DNA of 64,000 nt, taken from the NCBI GenBank assembly GCA_035771175.1, contig CM069597.1:11195001-11259000 (forward strand), read 5' to 3'. The position numbers and the translations under genes were made by a program. The stretch is from Paratinospora sagittata. Its lineage: Eukaryota; Streptophyta; Magnoliopsida; Ranunculales; Menispermaceae. Below the pieces are notes generated by a model. It had not been told where the DNA came from. It made no database searches and saw nothing but the letters and a program-made list of their open reading frames with translations. Of this stretch, positions 10,181 to 22,700 are shown piece after piece. Numbering within the stretch: position 1 is the stretch's first letter; each line of letters begins with the position of its first letter.

Positions 10181-12609
10181 AGTACCGTCAAGGAACAGAA
10201 CGACAAAGTTGATAGTATGCGTCAGGACGCTGATTACGGAATCAGGATGCTAATTCAACAATCGTCTCTATTCTAACAAGTACACTATATCAATCTACTT
10301 TTTCAGAATATATCTTTGCACAGAGTCTTTTTCAGATTTATCAGAGATCTTCTCTGATGCATGAATCAAGTTTTCTAAAACTTTCCTTATTCATGTAATC
10401 TAAAAAAACCAGAATGTTAGTGAAAATTATAGTTGTCATTTTCATATAACATTCTAGTTGTTGTGTGTAAATGTTCACATTGTATTTGAATTTCAAATGT
10501 CAAACGGCTACCAGTTACTAAGTCTATAAATACAAACACTTTGAATCAAACAACTTGTCGATATTTTTTATTGTGACAAAAACTTTTTGAAAGTTAGTTG
10601 ATGTTTAATCATTCAAAATGTTTTTCAAATGTTTTAAGTGTACTTAGTCAATAGATTTTCATATTGAGCTTCAATTATATTCTATCTTTGAAAATCTATT
10701 TTAAACTGGTTTTTACTCAAATTCTCAGCATTGATCTATACTTGATATCAATCTTGCTGAAGGAAGAATTTGAGAAATAGTTCGAGATATACAGCTATAC
10801 TTGATTTCATATCTTAAGTACTGTATCAAACTATATCAGTACTTATGTCAACTACTGAATTCTGAACCAGAAGTTTTCATACTTATATTTTATATCTATT
10901 TTGAAAACCTTTTGTGTGCGGGATTTACACTGGTTCTTCACTTTCTACGTCAATGTTTATTTGGTATCATTATGTTTTCGAAGAAGCACTTAATTGATTT
11001 TCATATCATTCATGTTTTTTGAAACCTGCATTTGAGCAATACTGAACATTGAAAGGTAAAGGACTGCAAGTGTGTATCTCTTAGCATTACGTATTCAATT
11101 CATACATCTTTGTAATGCTATGCTATGAGCTTAATTGTAAATGTTCTACTTAGTTAGAATCAACATTTTTAGTGTTGTAGTGCTGGTGTGTTTCTGGGTA
11201 GAAACAACCAGGTCAAATGAATGTAGTTCACTTAATGATTTCAGAGTTGAAATCATGATAAGGTAAATCCTCACCTGTAAGTAGGAAATTGATTTATCCT
11301 AATCCGATAAAAGGATAGGTTATCTCTTAACCTGTAAAAGAGAAATCGGTTCTTCCTTACCTCGTAAAAGGAAAACAGTTCTTCCTTATCCCGCAAAAGA
11401 AAAACGGTTCTTCCTTATCCCCGTAAAAGGAACATGGGTTTTTCCTAATCCAGGAAAAAAGAAAACGGATCATCCTTAACCAGCAAAAGGATAGGTTTGC
11501 TTTGAACCTGTAAAATGGCATGTGTAACGGTTTGGTTCTCACCCGTAAGAGAATCAGTTAGTGGATTGAGAAAATCCTAATCGGGATATTAGGTAGTGGA
11601 CATAGGCTTGGCCAAACCACTATAAATTTTAGTATGCTTTAAGTTAAGCATTTTACTTTATGGTTAAGTATGTGCATTTATTTCCAATGTACCAATGTAT
11701 ATCACTAAGTCATTGGAAAAGTTTATAATTGACCATCACACCCAATTCACCTCCTTCTTAGGTAGACCAACAATTTCTCTTGGAAGTGTCTCCAAATAAT
11801 TCTTCATCGGTTACCCCTCCTTTTGTGTTGAAGGTTTTGGAGTAGGAGGCTAGTGCAACTTTTTGTGTAACCGGTATAGAGGATTCCTCGAAGGTATTAA
11901 TGTTTGCCTCGGCTAGCATCTTCATGATTAAAGCTCCATAGCCAAGGTATTCTTTTTTTGTAGGGTTTTGGGTTACTCTTGCCATTTGTTGAATGATGAT
12001 ATGAGGTAGAGAGATGGAGATTTCCTTGTTTATGCAGTAAAGGACAAGGAGTTGAGCCCTTGACATTGTACTTCTACTCACCACTTCAGGCAGGATGTTA
12101 TCAACCACAATGTTTCTAAGGCCTGCAAGGGTTGGTTTTAGGAGATTATTTAGGAGGCGGGCGTATGTCTTTTTGGTATATGCCTTATGGGTGACGGAGT
12201 TGAATAGTTGTTCCTTTGATTCAGCGATCTCTACGACAGTATGGGGTTCATGTGGATCAATGATCTTGCTACCAATTGGAATTGCCATTAGTTGAGAAAT
12301 AATTTTGACATTGATAGAAATTTTCACTCCCCTGACAGTCTCCAAAATAGTGCTGATTCATTCATCCTGGAGTCCCACAACATTCATGTCGTTGTAAAAC
12401 AATCTTACCAAGTTGAGGGAGACAAAACCCTCAACATTAGTTATGTTCAGCCATCCCAGCTTTGCGAGTCTATCGTGGAGGGAAAGATGGAGTCGAGGAT
12501 TCTTCATGTCTATATTCCTCATTTACACAACCTTCCGTTTGTGAATTTCTGCAAGTCTTGTAGAAACTTTTTCCTGACTACTGAAAGTCGTCTCTTCACT
12601 AGAGGCCAT

Positions 12610-12775
12610 TATCTTGCTGAAAGGAAGATAAAACTTGTGAAGTGCACAAATATATATTGCTAAATTTTTTAAGATTTATGCGTTGCCCGTTGGACAATAT
12701 TTTCTATTTTCCTCTTAATGTTTATGCCAGTATTTCATCTAATTTCTAATTTCTAATTTCTAATTGGCAACAAAT

Positions 12776-12806
<31 letters not shown>

Positions 12807-12847
12807 TCTCCTAAGGGGTGGATTTGGAAGGGCCGTGAACCTTTCTT
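12610..12847. other. Leader between primer binding site and broken ORF
   Basis: Non-coding leader of the minus-strand element. It contains three TTTCTAA-type repeats near 12740-12762 and an (AT)n microsatellite at about 12780-12806. Confidence 0.5.
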
Positions 12848-12857
12848 TCTGATACCA
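12848..12857 (-). other. Primer binding site (tRNA-iMet)
   Basis: On the minus strand TGGTATCAGA follows the LTR end GGGTGTGACA after a 5-bp spacer. It matches the start of the usual plant initiator-Met tRNA primer site. It shows that the LTR at 12863-16797 is the 5' LTR of a minus-strand element. Confidence 0.7.
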
Positions 12858-12862
12858 TTAAA

Positions 12863-15800
12863 TGTCACACCCCGCCCAGAAGCGCCTAAACCAGCGGGAC
12901 ACTCACAGGCGGGATGCGAATGCATTATAACAGTTACCGAGTGCGCAGGTACACAATTTGAATATAAATATGATTTCATTAATTTCATAATGTATTTTGT
13001 ATAAAATGTAATTGAGAGAACATCCTCCCAAAATCTCCCTAATAAATAAACAAGAGGTACAAAATAAGGGCCCAAAACACCTCCACCCAATCCACCCTAG
13101 ACTCCTGTAAAAATGGTTGACAACGAGAGTGAGTTATTGCCCAGTAGGTAAAATAGTTCGTGAATATGAAAATTAATAAAAAATACTTCATAATCAAACA
13201 TCACATATATACAACATAACATCATAAACAGTACAACATGGCTTAACAATGACGTATGCATGACACTGTCTCGTAATCGCTCTGTGATCGTTCATCCCCC
13301 TGGGTTCACGTACATATGTTCATCTCCAAGTAATCCTGGGTTCACATTGTACGTCCATCTCTAGAGGAAACATCGATAATAGTGAGCAGAATTACTCCAA
13401 TAACTATTCCATATATCACAAGTCACTTACGTCCCTAGGTGGTTCTTATTTCATGTATGATGACTATGCATGTGTGGGTCTGATTTTTTCTAATAATAGA
13501 CAGGATTTGGCAACATCTTGTGATACTTATCAAGGTCCGCGTCACCACGTGCGTTGTTAGGATGTCCAATATCACTTATACAAGCAAATAGCTTTCAAAT
13601 GGACCAACCAGACCAGTCTCCAGGTCGAGAGGTGGGAACACGAGGTCCCGCTTAAATACCAAATCTTCTAGAGCAGCAAGCTGTCTCTCGTTCACTATTC
13701 AAAGTTACTGAGGACAAGACAAAGTCTAGTTGAGTCAAATTGATCACTAATCCGGCATAGTAACTGTTGGTCCACCCAAGAATTGGTGAATTGGGTGAGA
13801 TGGTTAATTTTAAATTTCTTTTCCATTAACTTAGTGATAGACATGAGTGTATTGGAATTGAACGCAAAAACAAAACTTAGACTAAATTGCAAACGTGAGA
13901 CACACAAGATTTATAGTAGTTCGGCTAAGCAGACGTCCACTACCTAATCTCCCGATTAAGATTTTCTCAATTCACTAATTGATTCTCTTACAGGTGAGAA
14001 CCAAACTATTACAACTGTCATTTTACAGGTTAAAGGCAAACCTATCCTTTCACATGCTAAGGATGAACCGTTTTCCTTTTTCTAAGATTAGGAAAACCCA
14101 TGTTCCTTTTGCGGGATAAGGAAGAACCATTTTTCTTTTACAGGATAAGGAAGAACCGTTTTCCTACTTACAGGTGAGGATGAACCTTTTTTTCTTTTTT
14201 ACAAGTTCAAAGATAACCTTAACTTGATTTCAATCCTAAAATCATTAAGTGAACTACATTCACTTGTCCTGGTTGTTTCAATCCAGAAACACACCAGCAT
14301 TACAACACAAAATAATGTTGGTTCTAACTGAGTAGAACACTTTACAATTAAGCTCAGTACATAGCATTATAATGATGTATAAATAAAAATACGTAATGCT
14401 AAGAGGGAATACACTTTTAGTCCTTTACCTTTCAATGTTCGGTATTGCTCAAGTGCAGATTTCGAAAAGCATGAATGATATGAAAATCAATTAAGTGCTT
14501 ATTTGAAAATAATATGATGTCAAATAAACATTGACGGAGAAAATAAAGGACTAGTGTAAATTATAGGCACAGAAGGTTTTCAAAATAGATATAAAATATA
14601 AGTATGAAAACTTCTGGTTCAGTATTCAGTAATTGACTTAACTACTGATATAGTTCGATACAGTACTTAAGATATGAAATCAAGTACAATTGTATATCTC
14701 GAACCATTTCTCAAATTCTTTCTTCAGCAAGATTGATATCAAGTAAAGATCAGTGCCGAGAATTTGAGCAAATACCAGATCAAATAGATTTTCAAAGATA
14801 GAATATAATTGAAGCTCAATATGAAAATCTATTGACAAAGGACACTTAGAACATTTTCAAAAACATTTTGAACAATTAAACATCGACTAACTTTCAAAAA
14901 GTTTTTGGCACAATAAAAAATATCGGCAAGTTGTTCGATCCCAAGTGCTGGTATTTATAGACTTAGTAGGACATAGCCAGTAGACATATGAAGTTCAAAT
15001 AATATGAACGTTTACACACAGCGGCTTGAATGTTATATGAAAATAGCAACTGCAATTTTTACTAACATCCTAGTTCTTTTCAAATTACATGAAAAATGAA
15101 AGTTTTAGAAAAACTTAATTCATGCATCAGAAAAGATTTATGATAAATCTAAAAAAGACTCTGCGCAGAGATCCGTTCTGAAAAAGTAGACTTATATAGT
15201 GTACTTATTTGAACAGTGACGATTGTTGAATTAGCGTCCTGATTCCACAATCAGTGTCCTGACGCATAATATCAACTTTGTCATTTTGTTCCTTGAGGGC
15301 GTTCATTATGTGTAAGCGTCCTGCTGAACAATGAAGTGAGGGTGTTAATGCACAATTAGTGTCCTTCTATGTTTTAAAACAATTAAGCGCATGAGGACGC
15401 TACTTTCCGAGTAAGCATCCTACCAGTTAAAACATAAAACAGAATACGAGGGCACTACAACAATGTAATCGTCCTACCACAGGTGAGGGCGCTCCTATCC
15501 AGGTACCGTCCTGATAATTTATTCAACTTATAACTATCAGCGTCCTCAAAGATAAATTCTTTGAAGATCTTTAGATATCTTTCAGTAAGCTAATACTGAA
15601 TCAACGTCCTGTCAACTTCAAAGGTTAACTAACTAGAGACCGCTACTATACAAGTAAGCATCCTTATGAATCAGTTCAATTCAACCTTGAATGTTATCCG
15701 CAACCTAATGAACTATCAGCGTCCAAACTTATCAAGTTCAGGAGAGCGCTGCTAACTCATTAGAGTCCTGAAACATTCTTGAAAAATAGTTTTGACTCGC

Positions 15801-16797
15801 GATTAAATATTCGATAAACAGGAATAAAAACTCAGTAAATTTTAAATTAAATATAGAAAATTAAACCATTTGAAATACCGTAAAACGTAAGATCAAAACT
15901 TACAGATATGCAAGTGGTTTGTGCATGGTTTTGGAAAATGTTTGAGCAATGACGATTAGAGAAAGATATACCTTAAATACAGTGTATTTTTCATTTTCTC
16001 ATAATCTTTAAATCCAACTCTTTATCATGAGATCTTCAATGTTGACTGCTCGCTAGGGTTAAATGACTTGAATGTTGATCAAAAGATGAAGACTTGAAGC
16101 TTGATCGAATTGTTCGAGTGATGTGAACTTGAAATCATGATGTGACCTTTGAGGTCCTTTGAATGAAGCGATCTTGAACGCCTGATATGACTTTGAGTTC
16201 CTTGATAGAATCAATCTTTGACTTTCTGCATTCTAAGGTGCTGAGATAAGTTCTTTATAAACACTTGTTAGCACTAAAAGAGATTTCATTTGTGATCATC
16301 AAAATATACTTTATCAAGTATACTTAGGGGCTTGTTTAGTGATGAACCGCTTAGGTTAACCGTGATAGTGTAATATATAGACTCCAAATATTAAGGCATA
16401 ACTATGACATGTACGAACATTATACGCAATAATGCAGTGTAAATGATTAATAGACATAATGATAAATGAATGAAAACTTTATGAAAAGTCATAAGACACG
16501 CAAACTTATGTTTCTTTCCCACTTTCAGATTGAACACTTGATGTTCCGCACTCTTTGCCAGGCAGCGGCTCCGCACCGTACCAGTAGAGAGTCTTTAAGA
16601 GCGAGAGTATCAAAAGAGAGAGAGTCTCAAAAGAAGGAGAGAGTGTATCTAGAAGAGGGAGATATGAGAAGTTTTGGTGTGAAAATGAGGCAGGGGGGAA
16701 AGGGGCCCCTTTATAGAAAATGACATACCCGAAGGTTCGAGCTTTTCACCCGAACGTTCGGGCAATGGCCCTTTTTGTGTAAACCAGGGGTATTACA
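12863..16797 (-). mobile_element. Ty3/gypsy-type 5' LTR, split by a SIRE-type solo LTR
   Basis: Minus-strand LTR beginning TGTAATACCCC (16797) and ending GGGTGTGACA (12863). It is the same family as 57350-58726 and 27531-43321. Without the nested insertion it is about 1.33 kb. A TATA-like TCTATAAAGG occurs near 16712, and the palindromic CCGAACGTTCGGG at about 16750 lies near the LTR start. The sequence to its right is gypsy Gag of the plus-strand copy, so this element apparently inserted into that gag. The matching duplication (expected TGGAA) would lie to the left and was not found. Confidence 0.75.
13765..16361 (-). mobile_element. SIRE-type solo LTR 2
   Basis: Reads TGTTGGTCCACC at the left and GGTTAACC at the right (last base changed from A), about 2.6 kb, with no internal genes. 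It interrupts the gypsy LTR. The uninterrupted relative at 57350-58726 reads through the junction (ACAAC followed by AGTGTAATA). The two flanks here are GTAAC and GTGAT, decayed duplicates of that pentamer. Hairpin repeats of the GGGCGCT...AGCGTCC type fill about 15200-15800. Confidence 0.8.
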
Positions 16798-19700
16798 TGG
16801 AACATATGTTTGCCGGATTCATTGAAATGGTGAAGGCTACTGTTTAGATGGTCGTTAAGGAAACAACGACAACCCAGGTGCTTATCATCCAGGCACCAGT
16901 GAACATAATTACTAAGTATAAGAGGCTCTAGCCCCTTACCTTCTAGTAGGCCTCACGCCAACGAGGCCTAGAAATGGCTTGATGAAACGAAAGAGGCCTT
17001 GAAGCCTATGGGGGTCATCGATGATCGTAAGATTCCCCTTTCCGCTTACCAGCTGATCGGAGGGGCGAATCTCTGGTGGAAAATAGTGAAGGAGGACCCA
17101 AAAATCGATTTAGTGGCAATGACTTGGATTGAGTTCAAGTCACTATTTGTTGAGGAATATTTCCCTAGTGCTGTGAAGAGGCAGAAGCGTCAGGAGTTCG
17201 CTAGGCTATATCAAGGCAGTATGACAGTTCGTGAATATTCTGCTAAATTCACTGAGTTGTCAGTCTTCTCCCTTACCACCATCTCCACAGAACGGGACAA
17301 GGCTGAGAAATTCTTTAATGGCCTTCGTCCAGATATTCGTCAAGCCATATCCTTCTTCGAGCTGAAGAATTTTAGAGAGCTCATAAATATGGCAATGAAT
17401 TACGAGCAAGATAAGATCGATCAGGAGCAGAAGGAGAATAGGGAAAAACGGTCAGCAACCTTTTCCCAGCAAGACAACCATCAGGGCAACAAGAAGAAGC
17501 CCTATCAAAACTTTTACCCAGCCCCAACTAAAAAACAAGAAAATGTTGTACCTACGGCGGAGACCTTCAACTCTGGCAATCAGAGTTTCCAGCAGAGAAA
17601 CAGGGGAAGTAAAAATGGTTGTGGTGGCCAAAGGAATGGCCAAAAAAGAGGTGGTGGATACCAACAGCAGCAACAACACTACTAGCAAAACCACCACCAA
17701 GCTCCTCATAACCGAGGAATCATTTGTTTCAACTGTGGGCAGCAGTGCCACCCGAGAAGGTTTTGTCCCCACCCACCACAGGCCCAACAACCAGCTCAGG
17801 TGGCACCAGTTCAGCAGGCACCACCAGCTACACCCACTCATCCCTGAAAAAACCAACAAAATCAAGGGCAGAAACAACAGGGACGAGCTTATGTAGTGGC
17901 TCAGCAACCTCTCCCTGATAACAATGTGGTGGAAGGTACATTTTCTTTGTTTAATACTATGGTACATGTGTTGTTTGATTGGGGCTCTGCGCATTCATTC
18001 ATAGCATCCGCATTAGTAAAACACTTGGGATTGCAACCAGAACCCACTGATACCACTATTCATGTCTCCACACCTATAGGGCCTGGTACTGACATCAAGG
18101 AGAAATGTTCGAGATGTGAACTTAGAATGTCAAGATAGGTACTCTATGCAGATCTTTTGGTGATGAAGATAGACGATTTTGACATCATTCTTGGCATGAA
18201 TTGTCAGAAAAAGTAGGTTCAGTTAACCTTACCTACGGGAGAGAATATCAAGATTCAAAGGACTTGGAAATGGATCCATAACTTGGTTGTTGCACTCCTC
18301 AAGGTACAATTTCGAGCCTTATCCATTAGCGATGACAGTGAATCGTCATCACCATACCCCCTGGAGCTTCATGATGTACCAATTATATCTTGACAGTTTC
18401 CCTTAACGACCTTCTTGGTCTACCACCAATTCGGGAATTCAACTTTGAAATCAAACTCTTACCAGGGACAGAACCCATCTTCATCCCACCATATAGAATG
18501 TTCAATATGGAATTAGTTGAGTTTGACAAGTAGCTAAAAGAATTAGATAACATAGGCTTTATCAAGAAAAGTTCATCACCTTGGGGTGCCTCAATTCTTT
18601 TTGCGCGTAAAAATGATGGTTCCTTAAGGCTCTGCATTGACTATCACAAACTTAATAGTGTAACCAGTAAGAACAAATACCCATTGCCCAGGATCGATGA
18701 CTTGCTAGATCAGCTTAGAAAAGCCAATTTCTTCTCTAAGATATATCTACGATTTGGTTACCATCAACACCGGATCAAAGAGTCGGACATAAAAAAAATA
18801 GCCTTTTGAACTCGGTACAATCATTACGAGTTCGTAGTTATGCCCTTTAATCTAACAAATGCACCTGTTGCCTTTATAGATCTGATGAACCGTGTTTTCA
18901 GACCCTACCTAGATCAATTTGTCATAGTTTTTGTAGATGACATTTTGGTATATTCACCAATTGAAGAAGATCATAAGAAGCACCTGCAGATCATTCCTCA
19001 GACATTGCAGAACCATTAATTATACGCCAAATTGAGTAAGTGTGAATTTTGGGCAAATGAGGTTCAATTCTTAGGTCATGTGGTTTCCGACAACGGCATC
19101 GAAGTAAACCCCTCAAAGTTTGAAGCGGTATTAAATTGGAAACAGCTAACGACTGTCACTCAGATACGAAGTTTCCTTGGTTCCTTGGCTTAGTTGGTTA
19201 CTACAGACGTTTCATCAGAGATTTCTCAAAAATTGCTGAACCAATGACCTGACTTACACGGAATGATGCACGATTCATTTGGAATGAAGCCTATGAATCA
19301 TCATTTCATGAATTGAAGAAGTGCCTCACAACAACATCCAATACTAATTACTCCAAAAAAAGGAGTTAGTTTCACATTATACAATGACACCTCACTTTAG
19401 GGCTTAATGCAAAATGGCCAAGTCGTTGCTTATGCCTCTCAAAAATTAAAAATTCATGAGGTTAATTACCCCACACACTACTTGGAACTTGCAGTTGTTG
19501 TGTTTGCATTAAAAATATGGCGACACTACCTATACGGTGAACGGTTCAAGGTTTTCTCATATCACAAGAGTCTCAAGTATATTTATACTTAGAGAGACCT
19601 CAACATACGTCAAAGGTGATGGCTAAAGTTCTTGAAGGACTATGACTTCAACTTATCATATCACCTAGGTAAAGCCAACGTGGTGGTTGATGCTCTAAGC

Positions 19701-22700
19701 AGGAAGTCATATGTCGCAGCCTATATCGTCAATTTTGAAACAAGGGAAGTTGGCTATTGAGATTGATGACTATAACTTATAGCTTATTGAGGAAAGAAGG
19801 TCACCACGACTTGCCCAACTGACAGTGAACTCTGAGCTTATTCGAAAGATCTCAACAGCATAAGACAACGATCATGAATTGATGGATAAACGAGAACTTA
19901 TTCGTAACGGACAAGACATTCCACATTAATCTGTCTCTGATGAAGGAGTAGTTTTCTACAAGAAATGCTTGTGCATACCAAACGACTTTGAAATTTGAAA
20001 GGAAGTGCTCACCGAAATGCGTTGCTCTAGATTTGCTATGCATCTTGGGGGAGACAAAATGTACAAAAATGTCAAACGATAATTTTGGTTCTCTGGAATA
20101 AAGAAGGCCATTGCAGAATTTGTTGCCAAATGCCTTACTTTCCTGCAAGTGAAGGCAGAACACAGACTTCCTTCCGAACTTCTCTAGCCTTTACCTATAG
20201 GAGAATGGAAGTGGGAGAACATAGCAATGGACTTTGTCTCAACCTTACCCTAGAATAACAAAGGGCAAGATGCAATTTGGGTTATCATTGACAGACTTAC
20301 AAAGGCTGCATATTTCATACCAATAAAGTTCTTGGCCCTGCCAAATTAGCCGAATTATACGAAAAAGATGTCATACGCCTTCGTGGCATACCACTCACGA
20401 TCGTCTGCGATCAAGACCTTCGATTCACATCAAAATTTTGGCAAAACTTCCAAAATAGAATGAGCACCAAAATTACCATGAGCACAACTTTTCATCCTCA
20501 GACTGACGGGCAGTTAAAACGGTTGATCCAGATTTTAGAAGATATCCTGCGATGTTGTGTTTTGTACTTTCATGATGGATGAGCAAAACACTTACGCTTG
20601 GCTGAGTTTGCATACAAAAGCAGCTACCAATCCAGCATTGGCATGGCACCATATGAGGCCCCCTATGGTTGCCCTTACAGATCCCTGGTATGCTGGTTAG
20701 ACATGGTTGATCCACCAAAATTGGGCCATAACTAGTTCAAGAAACTTCTGAGAAGTGTTGGTCCTACCCAAGAAAGGGGGTGAATTGGGTGCGATGGTCA
20801 ATTTTAAAATGTATTCCAATAACTTAGGTGATTTACATAAATTAATTGGAGTATGATGCAAATTAGAACACAGACTAAAATGCAAACATTTAACACACAG
20901 ATTTATAGTGGTTCGGCCAAGCCTACGTCCACTACCTAATCTCCCTATTAGGATTTTCTCAATCCACTAACTGATTCTCTTACGAGTGAGAACCAAACTG
21001 TTACAACTGCCCTTTTTCAGGTTAAAGGCAAACCTATCCTTTCACGGGCTAAGGATGAACCATTTTCCTCTTTCGGGATTAGGAAAAACCCATAATCCTT
21101 TTACTGGCTAAGGAAGAACCAAATTTCCTTTTTCCGAGATGACGAGAAACCCATGTTCCTTTTACTGGCTAAGGAAGAACCATGATCCTTTTGCTGGATA
21201 AGGAACAACCGGTTTATCTTTTAAGGCTGCGAGATAACCTATCATTTTTAAGGTAAGGACACACCTACCCTTTTACTGGATGAGGATGAATCGATTTATC
21301 TTTTACAGGCTCAGAGAAAACTTATATGATTTCAATCCTGAAATCATCAAGTGAACTACTTTCACTTGTCGTGGTTGTTTCAATCCAGAAACACACCAGC
21401 ATTACAACACTGAGATGTTGGGTGGTTCTAACGCAGTAGAACACTTTACAATTAAGCACAGTACATAGCATTACAAAGATAAAAAATGTGAAATAGGTAA
21501 TGCTAAGTTGAAATACACCTTCTGTCCTTTACCTTTCAATGTTCGGTATTACTCAAGTGCAGTTTTGAAAAGCATGAATGGTGTGTTCTGAAGATCAGTG
21601 CTTCTTCGAAAATAATATAATACCATAAAACATTGAAGTTGAAAATCGAAGGACTAGTGTATACATATAGACCAAGATAGTTTTCAAAGAAGATATAAAA
21701 TATAGGTAAGAAAACTTCTGGTTCTCTGATCAGTAGTTAACCGACTACTGATGATAGTCGATACAGTACTTAAGATGTGAAATTAAATACAGTTGTATCT
21801 CTTGAACTATTCCTCAAGTTCTTTTTTCAGCAATGATGATACCAAAGTAAGAATAAGTGCTGAGAATTTGAGTTGATACCAGATCAAATGGATTTTCAAA
21901 GATATATATAAATTAAGTCTCGATTTGAAAATCATTTGAAAACATATAAGTATCAGTGAAAAACATTTGAAAGTTATAATATTGAAAATATTTTGACACA
22001 CACTAACTTTCAAAAAGTGTTGGCACAACACAAAGTTATTGGCAAGTTATTTGGTCCTAAGTGTTGGTATTTATAGACATAGAGGGACATAGCCGTTAGA
22101 AATTTTAAGTTCAAATAATGTGAAAGTTTTCACACAACGGCTAGAATGTTATATGAAAATAGCAACTGCGATTTTCACTAAAATTATGGTTCTTTTAAGA
22201 TTTCATGAAAGAGGAAAGCTTTAGAAGAACTTCTTTCATGTATCAGAGAAGGTCTCTAATAGGTCTGAAAAGGACTTTGTGCAAGTGTCTGTAATGAAAA
22301 AGTAAACTGATATGGTGTACGTGTCAGAACAGTGACCATAGTTGAATTAGCGTCCTGGTTCCGCAATCAGTGTCCTAATGCATAATATAAACTTTGTCGT
22401 TTTGTTCCTTGAGGGCACTTATTAGGTATAAGCGTCCTGCTGAACATTTAAGTGATGGCGCTACTAACTTGTAAGCGCCCTTAGTTACTTATGACGTTAG
22501 ATGACTTAAACCTTGAGGTCGCTAATGCACAGTTAGCGTCTTGCTATGTTTTAACACTATTAAGTGCATGAGGGCGCTACTATCCAAATAAGCGTCTTGC
22601 TTTTAAAACATAAAACAAAACATGAGGGCGCTACATTACGTGAGTATCCTACTGGATAAAAAAACATAACATGAGGGTGTTACTACTATATAGGCGTCCT

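Larger units (their letters stand above)
6931..11772 (+). mobile_element. SIRE-type solo LTR 1, carrying two nested insertions
   Basis: Begins TGTTAGCC and ends GACCAACA, the orientation in which SIRE-type LTRs end next to a primer binding site. Removing the insertions at 7789-9121 and 9420-10180 with one duplication each leaves about 2.74 kb, close to the 2.98 kb copy at 20756-23733. It carries many hairpin motifs of the AGGACGCT...AGCGCCCT type. Flanks are GTTTT and ATTTC, at best a decayed 5-bp duplication. Insertion is better supported by the interrupted reading frame continuing in phase on the other side. No internal retroelement genes, hence solo LTR. Confidence 0.75.
6296..12609 (-). 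pseudogene. Broken retroelement ORF of unknown function, split by a solo LTR
   Basis: The minus-strand ORF begins at an ATG at 12609 (MASSEETTF...), about 240 bp after a tRNA-iMet primer binding site. It runs to 11773, is interrupted by the solo LTR at 6931-11772, and resumes in the same frame from 6930 to a stop at 6296. The first part, about 280 codons, is predicted helical. It resembles by eye the family called putative plant transposon protein, often found beside plant LTR retrotransposons (recognised from memory, not searched). The second part, about 210 codons, is rich in Gln, Pro and Asn and looks disordered. At least five in-frame stops are present (two in the first part, three in the second). 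No protease, reverse transcriptase or integrase motif occurs in it. It may be an accessory ORF of the element whose 5' LTR is at 12863-16797. No catalytic role can be assigned. Confidence 0.55.

Noticed and set aside
9618..10181. Open frames within the palindromic elements (mirror-image MSRPGC-type peptides)
   Set aside because: They arise because the inverted repeats read the same on both strands; they have no initiation context and no domain.
12292..12663. 123-codon plus-strand frame
   Set aside because: Antisense shadow of the broken minus-strand retroelement ORF.
17452..17994. 180-codon minus-strand frame opposite gypsy Gag
   Set aside because: Shadow of the plus-strand Gag and protease; Leu/Val-rich composition is the complement of Gln/Asn-rich codons.
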